Source: Lunatimonas lonarensis (GTDB taxonomy: Bacteria; Bacteroidota; Bacteroidia; Cytophagales; Cyclobacteriaceae). From it: a DNA stretch of 64,000 bases. The notes beneath the pieces were generated by a model, which did not search any database, was not told the origin of the DNA, and saw only the letters and a program-made list of their open reading frames with translations. The DNA lies in assembly GCF_000390185.1 (NCBI RefSeq), contig NZ_AQHR01000041.1:151434-215433 (forward strand), given 5' to 3'. Below, piece after piece: positions 44,927-52,186 of this stretch; the stretch's first letter is position 1; every line of letters begins with the position of its first letter. A program made the position numbers and the translations under genes.

Positions 44927-45271
44927 GAGATGAGGCTTTCACGTTTTTTGTTTAGGTGAATTTGGGAAACGGATTCTAATCAGTTATCGAAATTAGTGAT
45001 TTTTGAATGATTCCGGGTATGCGATATACGTACAGTATTCGATTTGTTGTATAATTTATATTATGTTAAATATAAGTCAAGACTCTTACATTTACCCCAG
45101 GTTTGCTGTACCTTATTTGACACAACCAACCTGTTTCTCTCCCATTCTATTCTTTTAGCGAACTGTTGACCTAGCCATTTAAAATAAATTCTTGATAAGC
45201 TATTATTGGCCCTTTCAGAATGACCACCAATTTTAGGATTCTTTGTTCTACCTACCCAGAAACAATAGGCA

Positions 45272-45279
45272 TATTTTTG
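45272..45279 (+). promoter_or_regulatory. Possible -7 box of the peptide-export cassette
   Basis: TATTTTTG matches TAnnTTTG, 95 bases upstream of the HlyD start. A TTTG at 45242-45245 is 26 bases upstream, slightly far for a -33 element. The surrounding 448-bp gap (44927-45374) is AT-rich and otherwise carries only short self-complementary stretches. Confidence 0.35.
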
Positions 45280-45374
45280 GCACTACTGAAATTTTTTTTC
45301 AGTGAGCCAACTTAAATTTACAGAATAATACTTTGATGCGATGTCCTAGTTTGGTTTTATAAAGCTGTTAACCT

Positions 45375-46553
45375 ATGAGCTATCAAAAGATTTTTCCCGC
45401 TACAGTCGTCAACCATTCTATCGAGGTATACGAATCTAGGATAAGTGTAAAATCTAATATTATTTACTTAATCCTTTTAGCCTCATTTATATCGATGGTG
45501 GTTGCGTTGCCATTTATTTATGTGGATGTTGCAATACTGTCTAGAGGTACTCTCCAATCTGCGCTTCAACGAAACACCCTGACCAGTTCTGTTGGCGGAC
45601 GATTAGAGAAATGGGATGTTTTTGAAAACCAAAAGGTCCGTAAAGGTGATATCCTGGCGGTTGTAAGAAGTGAACAGGTTCAGCTCGAAATTAAAGGTGT
45701 TGAGGAAAGGTTAAATCTGATCCACAATTTTATGTCCGATCTGCGGCGGCTTTCACAGTTAAATATGGAGGAGTCTAATTCTCTCTTACTTGACCTAAAA
45801 TCCAACTATTATCAAGCCTCCTATCTCGAATATCAAGCCAAAGTCTCCAACCATACGGCTACGCTACAAAAACTAACGCGGGATTATGAGCGAGCGAAGA
45901 TCTTGTTCGAGAGTGAGTCTGTAGCTTTTGCTGAATTTGACAATGTAGAGGTGCAGTACAAACAGGCATTGACGCAACTCGAAATGCTTGAAAAACACCA
46001 GGTAAATTTATGGGGGCAGGACTTAGTCAATTACCAAAACGAGAGTATCCGCTTGAAAAGCCAACTTGATATCCTGTCTGAACAGATGGATCAATTTAAA
46101 ATCATAGCGGGGACCAATGGAACGCTTATCAATGTTCAAAACTTAAATGAAGGTGATTTTATTCATCCCCAGCAAAAACTCGCTGAGATCTCTCCTGACA
46201 CAACGATAATTGCTATCACTTATATTTCACCCATCGACATTGCTTTTATCGATACGGAACAAGAAGTCAGTTTTCAAATAGATGCATACAACTATAACCA
46301 ATGGGGTGTTGCAAGGGGAAAGGTAATTGATATCGCAGACGACCTTACCGTTTTGAGCGAACGTGAAGCTGGGTATTTGGTCACTTGTTTACTTGATGCA
46401 CCTTACCTAACGCTTCCCAGTGGCCAATTAGGATATGTAAAAAAAGGTATGACTTTCAACGCTCGGTTTGTCATCGCAAGAAGGTCTCTGTTTCAGCTAC
46501 TTTATGACAAAGTCGATAATTGGATAAATCCGCAAGTTCAATTGCCATCTTAA
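45375..46553 (+). CDS. HlyD-family periplasmic adaptor of a peptide ABC exporter
   Basis: A 392-aa membrane-fusion protein. One transmembrane helix (about residues 28-52, IIYLILLASFISMVVALPF) is followed by a lipoyl-type barrel (SSVGGRLEKWDVFENQKVRKGDIL), a long coiled-coil hairpin (about 100-230, Leu/Lys/Gln-rich) and the beta-barrel ending (PSGQLGYVKKGMTFNARFVIARRS). It connects the inner-membrane exporter to an outer-membrane channel. The peptidase-ABC transporter gene starts 11 bases after its stop, so the two are one export machine. No TolC-like gene is in the window. Confidence 0.92.
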   Translation: MSYQKIFPATVVNHSIEVYESRISVKSNIIYLILLASFISMVVALPFIYVDVAILSRGTLQSALQRNTLTSSVGGRLEKWDVFENQKVRKGDILAVVRSEQVQLEIKGVEERLNLIHNFMSDLRRLSQLNMEESNSLLLDLKSNYYQASYLEYQAKVSNHTATLQKLTRDYERAKILFESESVAFAEFDNVEVQYKQALTQLEMLEKHQVNLWGQDLVNYQNESIRLKSQLDILSEQMDQFKIIAGTNGTLINVQNLNEGDFIHPQQKLAEISPDTTIIAITYISPIDIAFIDTEQEVSFQIDAYNYNQWGVARGKVIDIADDLTVLSEREAGYLVTCLLDAPYLTLPSGQLGYVKKGMTFNARFVIARRSLFQLLYDKVDNWINPQVQLPS

Positions 46554-46564
46554 CTCTTATCATT

Positions 46565-48718
46565 ATGGGAATCAAGATTAAGCAAAGAGATATAACCGAT
46601 TGCGGAGCAGCGTGTCTCGCCTCGGTTGCTGCGCATTTTAAATTGGAGATGCCGGTTGCTAGAATAAGGCAAATGGCTTCTACAGACCAAAAGGGAACAA
46701 ACATCCTTGGCTTGATCGAAGCGGCAACTAAAATGGGCTTTTCAGCTAAGGGTGTGAGAGGCGACTTTGATGCACTTATTCAAGTTCCTATGCCGGTGAT
46801 TGTACACGTGATTGTCAAAAAGGTTCTGCATCATTACGTTGTATTGTATAGGGTGTCGGAGAGGACGGTCGAATACATGGATCCTGGAGATGGCCAACTG
46901 CACAAAGTGAGCTCTGATTCCTTCAAGGAAATGTGGACGGGTGTTTTGGTTTTAATGATGCCCAATGATGAATTCAGAGCTATCAACCAAAAAGTGAGCA
47001 CTTGGAGTAGGTTTTGGTTTTTGGTAAGTCCCCATCGACGGATAATGTTTCAGTCACTCATAGGAGCTATTATTTTTACTGTTTTAGGTTTATCCACTTC
47101 TATTTACGTGCAAAAGATCATCGACCATGTTTTTATCGGAAGAAATGTGAATTTGCTAAATCTCCTTTCGGTCACAATGATTGTCTTACTGATCATCCAG
47201 ATTGTAATTGGGGTCTTTCAAACGCTATTTGTCATCAAAGTAGGTCAGCGAATCGATGCTCGATTGATTTTAGGTTACTATAAACACCTGCTTAGCCTTC
47301 CCCAGAGATTTTTTGATACCATGCGCGTGGGGGAAATTATTTCTCGAATCAACGATGCCGTCAAAATCAGGGCATTCATCAACGATGTCTCTATTGGATT
47401 TTTGGTCAACCTGTTCATTGTTGTTTTCTCTTTTGCGTTGATGTTTACATTCTATTGGAAATTGGCCTTGGTCATGCTACTGGTCATACCCTTTTATGCT
47501 GTCCTTTATTTGATCACAAACGGATTGAATAAGAAGATAGAGCGCAGATTAATGGAAGAATCTGCCGAGCTGGAGTCCCAGCTGGTTGAATCTATCACTG
47601 CAGCGGGAACTATAAAGCGTTTTGGTGCGGAAGATCATGCCAATATAAAGACAGAAATTCGATTTGTTTCCCTACTTAAAACGGTATATCAATCTGGACT
47701 GAATAACATCTTTTCTGGGACTTCTTCAGAAACCATTTCCAGAGTGTTCACGATTATTTTACTATGGGTGGGTGCAGGGTATGTATTGAAAAACGAAATC
47801 ACGCCCGGGGAGTTAATGTCTTTTTATGCACTTACGGGCTATTTGACTGGACCGGTCTCCGGCCTAATAGGAATGAACAAAACTATCCAAAACGCATTAA
47901 TTGCTGCAGATAGACTGTTTGAAATCATGGACCTGGACGTTGAAACTGGGGAAGATACCTTCCCAATCAAAAAGGAAGAAGTTGGAGACATTCGTTTCAA
48001 AGGTGTGAATTTTCGATATGGCTCGAGAGCCAACGTCTTTGAAGATTTGGAATTGGTTTTCCCGAAAGGAAAGGTATCTGGAGTGATAGGTGAAAGTGGC
48101 TCAGGGAAAAGCACTCTCGTTTCGCTTCTGCAAAATCTCTATCCCCTGCAATCAGGTAATATTTACATCGGTGAATACGATATCAAGTTTATCGCTAAAG
48201 CCAGTTTAAGACAAATCGTCTCTGTCGTGCCACAGCGTATTGACCTATTTGCCGGCAATGTACTGGAAAATATTGCCTTAGGGGATTATCAACCTGACAT
48301 GCAAAAGATTGTTCACATCTGTAATAAACTAGGCATGATGGACTTTATCGAAGATCTTCCTAATGGCTTTGGTACCTATCTAGGAGAAAACGGGGCTTCA
48401 CTTTCGGGGGGACAAAAGCAACGGATCGCCATTGCTAGGGCCCTGTATCGGGATCCAGAAGTTCTGATTCTTGACGAAGCAACCTCCTCATTGGATCCGG
48501 TTTCCGAACAATTTGTCCAGCAAACCATCCGATTGTTAGCAAAAGAGGGAAAGACGGTTATTTTTATAACCCACCGATTAGCCACAGTGCAGGATTTTGA
48601 CAGGCTTTTTGTCCTAGATAAAGGCAAACTCATAGAAGAAGGTACGCATTCCGAGTTACTCGAAAGGGAAGGAAAGTACCTTGATATGGTTCGAAAACAG
48701 CTTATTCTTCGTTCATAA
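46565..48718 (+). CDS. Bacteriocin-type peptidase-containing ABC transporter (C39 peptidase, PCAT)
   Basis: A 717-aa exporter, ATG at 46565 (a TTG at 46520 inside the HlyD gene is less likely). An N-terminal C39 cysteine peptidase has the nucleophile C13 in DCGAAC, the conserved His in HHYVVLYR and the Asp in YMDPGDG. Six transmembrane helices follow (about 160-440), then the NBD with Walker A GESGSGKST at 509-517, the signature LSGGQ at 613-617 and Walker B ILDEATSS. The peptidase removes leaders after a Gly-Gly pair during export. The two double-glycine prepeptides at 49219 and 49392 are the obvious substrates. Confidence 0.96.
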   Translation: MGIKIKQRDITDCGAACLASVAAHFKLEMPVARIRQMASTDQKGTNILGLIEAATKMGFSAKGVRGDFDALIQVPMPVIVHVIVKKVLHHYVVLYRVSERTVEYMDPGDGQLHKVSSDSFKEMWTGVLVLMMPNDEFRAINQKVSTWSRFWFLVSPHRRIMFQSLIGAIIFTVLGLSTSIYVQKIIDHVFIGRNVNLLNLLSVTMIVLLIIQIVIGVFQTLFVIKVGQRIDARLILGYYKHLLSLPQRFFDTMRVGEIISRINDAVKIRAFINDVSIGFLVNLFIVVFSFALMFTFYWKLALVMLLVIPFYAVLYLITNGLNKKIERRLMEESAELESQLVESITAAGTIKRFGAEDHANIKTEIRFVSLLKTVYQSGLNNIFSGTSSETISRVFTIILLWVGAGYVLKNEITPGELMSFYALTGYLTGPVSGLIGMNKTIQNALIAADRLFEIMDLDVETGEDTFPIKKEEVGDIRFKGVNFRYGSRANVFEDLELVFPKGKVSGVIGESGSGKSTLVSLLQNLYPLQSGNIYIGEYDIKFIAKASLRQIVSVVPQRIDLFAGNVLENIALGDYQPDMQKIVHICNKLGMMDFIEDLPNGFGTYLGENGASLSGGQKQRIAIARALYRDPEVLILDEATSSLDPVSEQFVQQTIRLLAKEGKTVIFITHRLATVQDFDRLFVLDKGKLIEEGTHSELLEREGKYLDMVRKQLILRS

Positions 48719-48780
48719 CGATTTATTCATAGAGAAGCTATCTTATCTATTATAGAGTTGTAAACGAATAACCAACAACT

Positions 48781-49086
48781 ATGGAATTTATAAAACAAAT
48801 CGAGCGATTTCAGCTACTAAGCAAGCTAATCAAAGAAGAGCGTACCGGAAGTCCGGATGAATTGGCGAGTAGACTCGGGGTAAGTCGTGCCAAGTTGTAT
48901 TTAATGCTGGACGAGCTCAAAGATGAAGGCGCAAAAATCCGGTATTCCAAGCGGATCAATTCGTTTGTTTTTGAGAATTGTGATGGCATTTCTATTGGCT
49001 TTTCAATACGTGTATTGGGGCTCGAAGAATCTAGAAAAATAGTTGCCGGAACGGTGGGAAATTGTTGCGAGCGTCTAATTTTTTAG
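48781..49086 (+). CDS. Helix-turn-helix protein of the peptide cassette
   Basis: A 101-aa protein with an N-terminal HTH (LASRLGVSRAKLYLMLDELKDEG, about residues 28-50), resembling HTH_11/DeoR-type modules. The rest has no recognised ligand domain. It sits between the exporter and the prepeptides and is probably a local transcription regulator; similar small HTH proteins are known in bacteriocin loci of Bacteroidota (recollection). No operator could be assigned. A short hairpin overlaps its stop codon. Confidence 0.75.
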   Translation: MEFIKQIERFQLLSKLIKEERTGSPDELASRLGVSRAKLYLMLDELKDEGAKIRYSKRINSFVFENCDGISIGFSIRVLGLEESRKIVAGTVGNCCERLIF

Positions 49087-49089
49087 ACG
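49072..49089 (+). other. Small hairpin overlapping the HTH-gene stop
   Basis: A perfect 7-bp stem (49072-49078 with 49083-49089) and a TTTT loop; the TAG stop at 49084-49086 lies in the 3' arm. No T tract follows, so it is not a clear terminator. It separates the regulator from the prepeptide genes and could affect coupling or be an operator. Confidence 0.4.
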
Positions 49090-49218
49090 GAAATACCCTT
49101 ACTTTAAACCATGATCGATCGGCAATTTTCAATGCTAGCTAATAAGATTGAGTTGATCGAGAATGGGAAAATCCAATGCCCGGCAAAGGTTGGAAAAATA
49201 GACAAAATTAGTTATATT

Positions 49219-49413
49219 ATGGACAAATTTAAAGAGTTAAGCTTTGACGAAATGCAGCAGATTAATGGCGGTATTCGTTGGATCGGCACTGTGTGGCGGT
49301 GGATAAGAAAAGGTGTCGAAACTATTTCTATTGGACAAGCAATAGATGAATTTGGTCAAGGATTTAGAGATGGATATAACTCAGTTGAACCATGGAAACT
49401 ACAAGAGAATTAA
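49219..49413 (+). CDS. Double-glycine leader bacteriocin-like prepeptide 1
   Basis: A 64-aa prepeptide. The ATG at 49219 is chosen because residues 1-18 form a standard double-glycine leader (MDKFKELSFDEMQQINGG) with Glu/Leu-type leader positions and the GG pair at 17-18. Cleavage leaves a 46-residue peptide starting IRWIGTVWRWIRKG, with Trp and Arg repeated, then a helix-like stretch with GxxxG (GFRDG) near the middle. The longer frame back to 49111 lacks coding character. Not a match to a peptide I know. Probably a class II bacteriocin or related peptide pheromone. Confidence 0.8.
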   Translation: MDKFKELSFDEMQQINGGIRWIGTVWRWIRKGVETISIGQAIDEFGQGFRDGYNSVEPWKLQEN

Positions 49414-49610
49414 ATGGACTTACCTTTCTTTCAGAACAAGAACTCCTTTCTATACAAGGTGGAGATAGCTGGTTTTATAACGCGGGAGTTAAAGCGGGAG
49501 CAATCCTCGCAAGAACTAGAAATTTTTTTCAGGAAATAATACATAGTCCCGTTAGCCCTACTCCTGATGGATATTGGAGTAGTCGATCTCTAAGAAGTTA
49601 TGGATTCTAA
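49392..49610 (+). CDS. Double-glycine leader bacteriocin-like prepeptide 2
   Basis: A 72-aa prepeptide whose ATG lies 22 bases inside the end of prepeptide 1, in another frame, indicating translational coupling. The leader METTRELNGLTFLSEQELL ends SIQGG; a cut after GG leaves a 48-residue peptide beginning DSWFYNAGVKAG and ending YWSSRSLRSYGF. The segment GVKAG is a GxxxG motif in a hydrophobic stretch. No Cys, so no lanthionine or disulfide. Together with prepeptide 1 this looks like a two-peptide bacteriocin; activity is untested. Confidence 0.8.
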   Translation: METTRELNGLTFLSEQELLSIQGGDSWFYNAGVKAGAILARTRNFFQEIIHSPVSPTPDGYWSSRSLRSYGF

Positions 49611-49619
49611 ATAATCTCC

Positions 49620-49662
49620 AACAAACATCGATAACAAAAATTGATATCGATGTTTGTTTTTT
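49620..49662 (+). terminator. Intrinsic terminator after prepeptide 2
   Basis: A perfect 13-bp stem (49620-49632 with 49646-49658), loop of 13, then TTTTTT to 49662. It starts ten bases after the stop of prepeptide 2 and should end the export-peptide transcript before the CPBP gene. Confidence 0.85.
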
Positions 49663-49704
49663 GGAATATTTAGTACAAATATTGTTTTTTAAAAGTAGTT
49701 AATT

Positions 49705-50211
49705 ATGATTTATTCAAATTATAAAACCGAATATTTAATTAATATTTTTAGGTATAAGGAAAGATCAATTATTTTAGTATTTATGGTTTTAATAAGTTTT
49801 TTTATAACTTTATCAACTTCAGTAATTATTAGCTATTTTGCCGGAGATGGTGTATTTTATATTGATTATTTAGATGATCTGTCAGCAACTGCTGTGTTCG
49901 CCATTACGGTAGTATTTGCACCATTAATTGAGACCTTCCTTTATCAATTTCTGATTATTGAAGTACTACTATTCATCCGAAAATGGATTCATATCCCATT
50001 ATTTATCCCAATAACTGTGTCAGCAATTGCGTTCGGTATGTCACACGACTACAATGTATATTACATTTGTTCAGCCTCTTTGATTGGCATCCTATACGCC
50101 ATATTTTACCTAATTGCTAAATATAATGTGAGTATGAATGCGTTTATTTCTGTCACTATTGTACATGCTTCTACAAATTTTATGGGGTTCATGCTTGACC
50201 AAATACGATGA
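49705..50211 (+). CDS. CPBP-family intramembrane protein with altered first motif
   Basis: A 168-aa polytopic membrane protein of the CPBP (CaaX protease and bacteriocin-processing/Abi) family. Motif 1 is ETFLYQ (76-81): the usual EExxxR has one Glu and Gln in place of Arg. Motif 2 has H114 in FGMSHD and motif 3 has H154 and N158 in HASTNF. About five membrane helices. CPBP proteins in bacteriocin loci serve as immunity or maturation factors. The gene follows a terminator and is AT-rich relative to its surroundings. The next gene overlaps by ATGA. Confidence 0.75.
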   Translation: MIYSNYKTEYLINIFRYKERSIILVFMVLISFFITLSTSVIISYFAGDGVFYIDYLDDLSATAVFAITVVFAPLIETFLYQFLIIEVLLFIRKWIHIPLFIPITVSAIAFGMSHDYNVYYICSASLIGILYAIFYLIAKYNVSMNAFISVTIVHASTNFMGFMLDQIR

Positions 50212-50537
50212 ATACAAACCTAATATACAAGGTCTCATTAAACGTCCTTCTAATTGTTTTCGCTATTAAATACAATTCGAATTTAACAACCCTACTGGGA
50301 GATAAACTTATCCTTATCGTGACTCCTCTGGTCGTGTCGATTTTTTACCAATTTATTCAAAAGGGCACAACCACCCGTTTGTCGCTACCGTTGTTTTTAG
50401 GTTTTCTGTTGTTCTTTACTACCTTTTATCTGATCTTGAATCTTAACTGGCCAACTTTCAACCTCCCCTATTTCTTAATTTCCGTCCTTTTGTCGATTCC
50501 TTACCTGATCTTGAATGATATATGCTACGCGAAATAA
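50208..50537 (+). CDS. Small membrane protein, candidate immunity protein
   Basis: A 109-aa hydrophobic protein with three to four predicted transmembrane segments (VLLIVFAIKY, LILIVTPLVVSIFYQFI, LFLGFLLFFTTFYLILNL, YFLISVLLSIPYLIL). It starts on the ATGA overlap of the CPBP gene, so the two are coupled. No named family was recognised. Size, hydrophobicity and position after the prepeptides suggest immunity or accessory export, which is inference. Confidence 0.65.
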   Translation: MNTNLIYKVSLNVLLIVFAIKYNSNLTTLLGDKLILIVTPLVVSIFYQFIQKGTTTRLSLPLFLGFLLFFTTFYLILNLNWPTFNLPYFLISVLLSIPYLILNDICYAK

Positions 50538-50666
50538 GTGGATATATGCCTCCGGCGATATATTGGGTTACGTTCTGGAGGGAAGGGTCGCTTTGGATTC
50601 ATGGTTTTGGAAAGGATGTAGAGTCGTAAATTTTGCGAAGTACATGCGTCTTAAGTCTTATGTCCA

Positions 50667-50694
50667 ACATCTCACATCTCACATCCCACATCCC
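50667..50694. repeat. Tandem 7-base repeat, ACATCTC/ACATCCC
   Basis: Four 7-base units in a row: two ACATCTC then two ACATCCC. It lies in the 231-bp gap 50538-50768, between the peptide cassette and the metallophosphoesterase gene. The ORF crossing it has no coding support. Similar period-7 ACATCTC arrays occur in Cytophagales genomes (recollection). Confidence 0.75.
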
Positions 50695-50768
50695 ACTTGT
50701 AATTATCCCCCCAAATAGGCCATTCAGACGATTATTGGGTATACTTGTACGACCAATTCTTTTTCCCT

Positions 50769-52082
50769 ATGATAGCTTCCTTCCAAATGGTTTATAGACG
50801 CCTTTTGCTTACCCACTTATTGCTGCTGCTTCTTTTCGTTACTTCTATGGCTCAGCACGAGCCTAAGGGGATTTTCCTGACCTGGCAGCAGGATCCAAGT
50901 ACGACCATCACGATCGACTGGCATACCGGTCCTTCCGAACCAAGCGAATCCCTGCTTCAGGTCAGACCGCTCGGAGGTGAGTGGGAGGACGCCAGTGGTA
51001 GGCAATTTCCATTTCCCCATAGCGACCGTACCATCCATCGGGTCGAATTGGATCAATTGACCCCCTACTCCACCTATGAGTTTAGGTTAAAAGGCTACAG
51101 CCGTATTTATTCCTTCCGTACCCTTCCTTTGCACAATTTCCAGCCAGTACGGTTTGCAGCGGGTGGCGATACCTCCCACGGGGATATGTTCCGGCAAATG
51201 AACGAGGCGGTGATGCAGTATGACCTGGATTTCATCGTCTGGGGAGGTGATCTGGCCTATGCCAACGGCTTGGCGGAAAACGTGGATCTCTGGCACCGTT
51301 GGTTTGACCGCGTTAAAACAGACCTGATCTCCCCGGAAGGTCGGGTGATTCCCATCGTCGTGGGCATTGGCAACCACGATGTGATTGACCATCATTACCC
51401 CGGATCCGAGTCTCAGATTGACAACAAAGAATCCGGTATGCCCGGTTTTATCGCCAAGGTAAGGCAGGGCCGCATGGAGGAAGCTACCAATGAGTCGCGC
51501 CTGACCAAAGGCCCCTTTTTTTACCGGTTGTTTGCGTTTCCCGGACAGCCGGGCTATGGCGTGCTGGATTTTGGCGATTACCTTTCCTTGATTATCCTGG
51601 ACAGTTCGCACAGCAACCTGATCAGCGGTACACAGACCGCATGGCTCAAGCAGGTACTGGCACACAGGACACATGTCCCCCATCTCCTACCCGTGTACCA
51701 TAAACCGGCCTATCCTTCGTCGAGGGTACAGCCTGGTGGAAAAAGAAACCAGTTTTGGTCAGAGGAGGTACTTCGCAATTGGGTTCCGCTATTTGAAAGT
51801 CATGGGGTGCGGGTAGCCCTCGAAAACGATGACCATACTTACAAGCGTACCTTTCCCATCCGCGGTGACCAGGTAGATCCACAGGGTATTGTGTACATCG
51901 GGGACGGTTCTTGGGGGGTGTCTAAGCGAAACCCCAAGACGCCAGAAGAAGTTTGGTACCTGCAGAAGTCAGCCCAGGAAAATTCGGCAATCATCGTAAC
52001 CTTACACGGCCCCCACCAGCATTTTTTGATGATCAATGAAAAAGGGGATATCATCGATGAGTATCCGGAAACCGGAAAATAG
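50769..52082 (+). CDS. Exported metallophosphoesterase, purple-acid-phosphatase-like
   Basis: About 437 aa from ATG 50769; a TTG at 50745 or the ATG at 50784 are alternatives. The signal peptide (LLLTHLLLLLLFVTSMAQ) supports the later Met. A fibronectin-III-like N-terminal domain (IFLTWQQDPSTTITIDWHTG; YSTYEFRLKG) precedes the phosphoesterase core: GGDTSHGD, the GGDLAYANG block, GIGNHD, and later YHKPAYPSS and DDHTYKRT. These are typical PAP-like metal-binding blocks. It is probably a phosphatase or phosphodiesterase in the periplasm or outside. It converges with the CxxCH lipoprotein gene across a bidirectional terminator. Confidence 0.87.
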   Translation: MIASFQMVYRRLLLTHLLLLLLFVTSMAQHEPKGIFLTWQQDPSTTITIDWHTGPSEPSESLLQVRPLGGEWEDASGRQFPFPHSDRTIHRVELDQLTPYSTYEFRLKGYSRIYSFRTLPLHNFQPVRFAAGGDTSHGDMFRQMNEAVMQYDLDFIVWGGDLAYANGLAENVDLWHRWFDRVKTDLISPEGRVIPIVVGIGNHDVIDHHYPGSESQIDNKESGMPGFIAKVRQGRMEEATNESRLTKGPFFYRLFAFPGQPGYGVLDFGDYLSLIILDSSHSNLISGTQTAWLKQVLAHRTHVPHLLPVYHKPAYPSSRVQPGGKRNQFWSEEVLRNWVPLFESHGVRVALENDDHTYKRTFPIRGDQVDPQGIVYIGDGSWGVSKRNPKTPEEVWYLQKSAQENSAIIVTLHGPHQHFLMINEKGDIIDEYPETGK

Positions 52083-52112
52083 CTTTGGGAACTGCCAGTC
52101 GATACCCTAGTA

Positions 52113-52158
52113 AAACAGCAAAGAGCTGCGTCAAGATTGAAGCAGCTCTTTGTTGTTT
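52113..52158. terminator. Bidirectional terminator between convergent genes
   Basis: A 17-bp stem (52113-52129 with 52142-52158, one G-T/A-C wobble position), loop of 12, T-rich on both strands. It separates the phosphoesterase gene (+) and the CxxCH lipoprotein gene (-). Confidence 0.85.
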
Positions 52159-52186
52159 GTATGCAATTTCAGCAGTTAGGTGTTGT

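Noticed and set aside
46520..46564. TTG start extending the ABC exporter into the HlyD gene
   Set aside because: C39 exporters begin just before the DCGAAC motif, matching the ATG at 46565.
49111..49218. Longer N-terminus of prepeptide 1
   Set aside because: The ATG at 49219 starts a textbook double-glycine leader; the extra 36 residues would destroy it.
50515..50718. 67-aa ORF after the small membrane protein
   Set aside because: Its C-terminus is just the translated 7-base repeat array; no family or coding bias.
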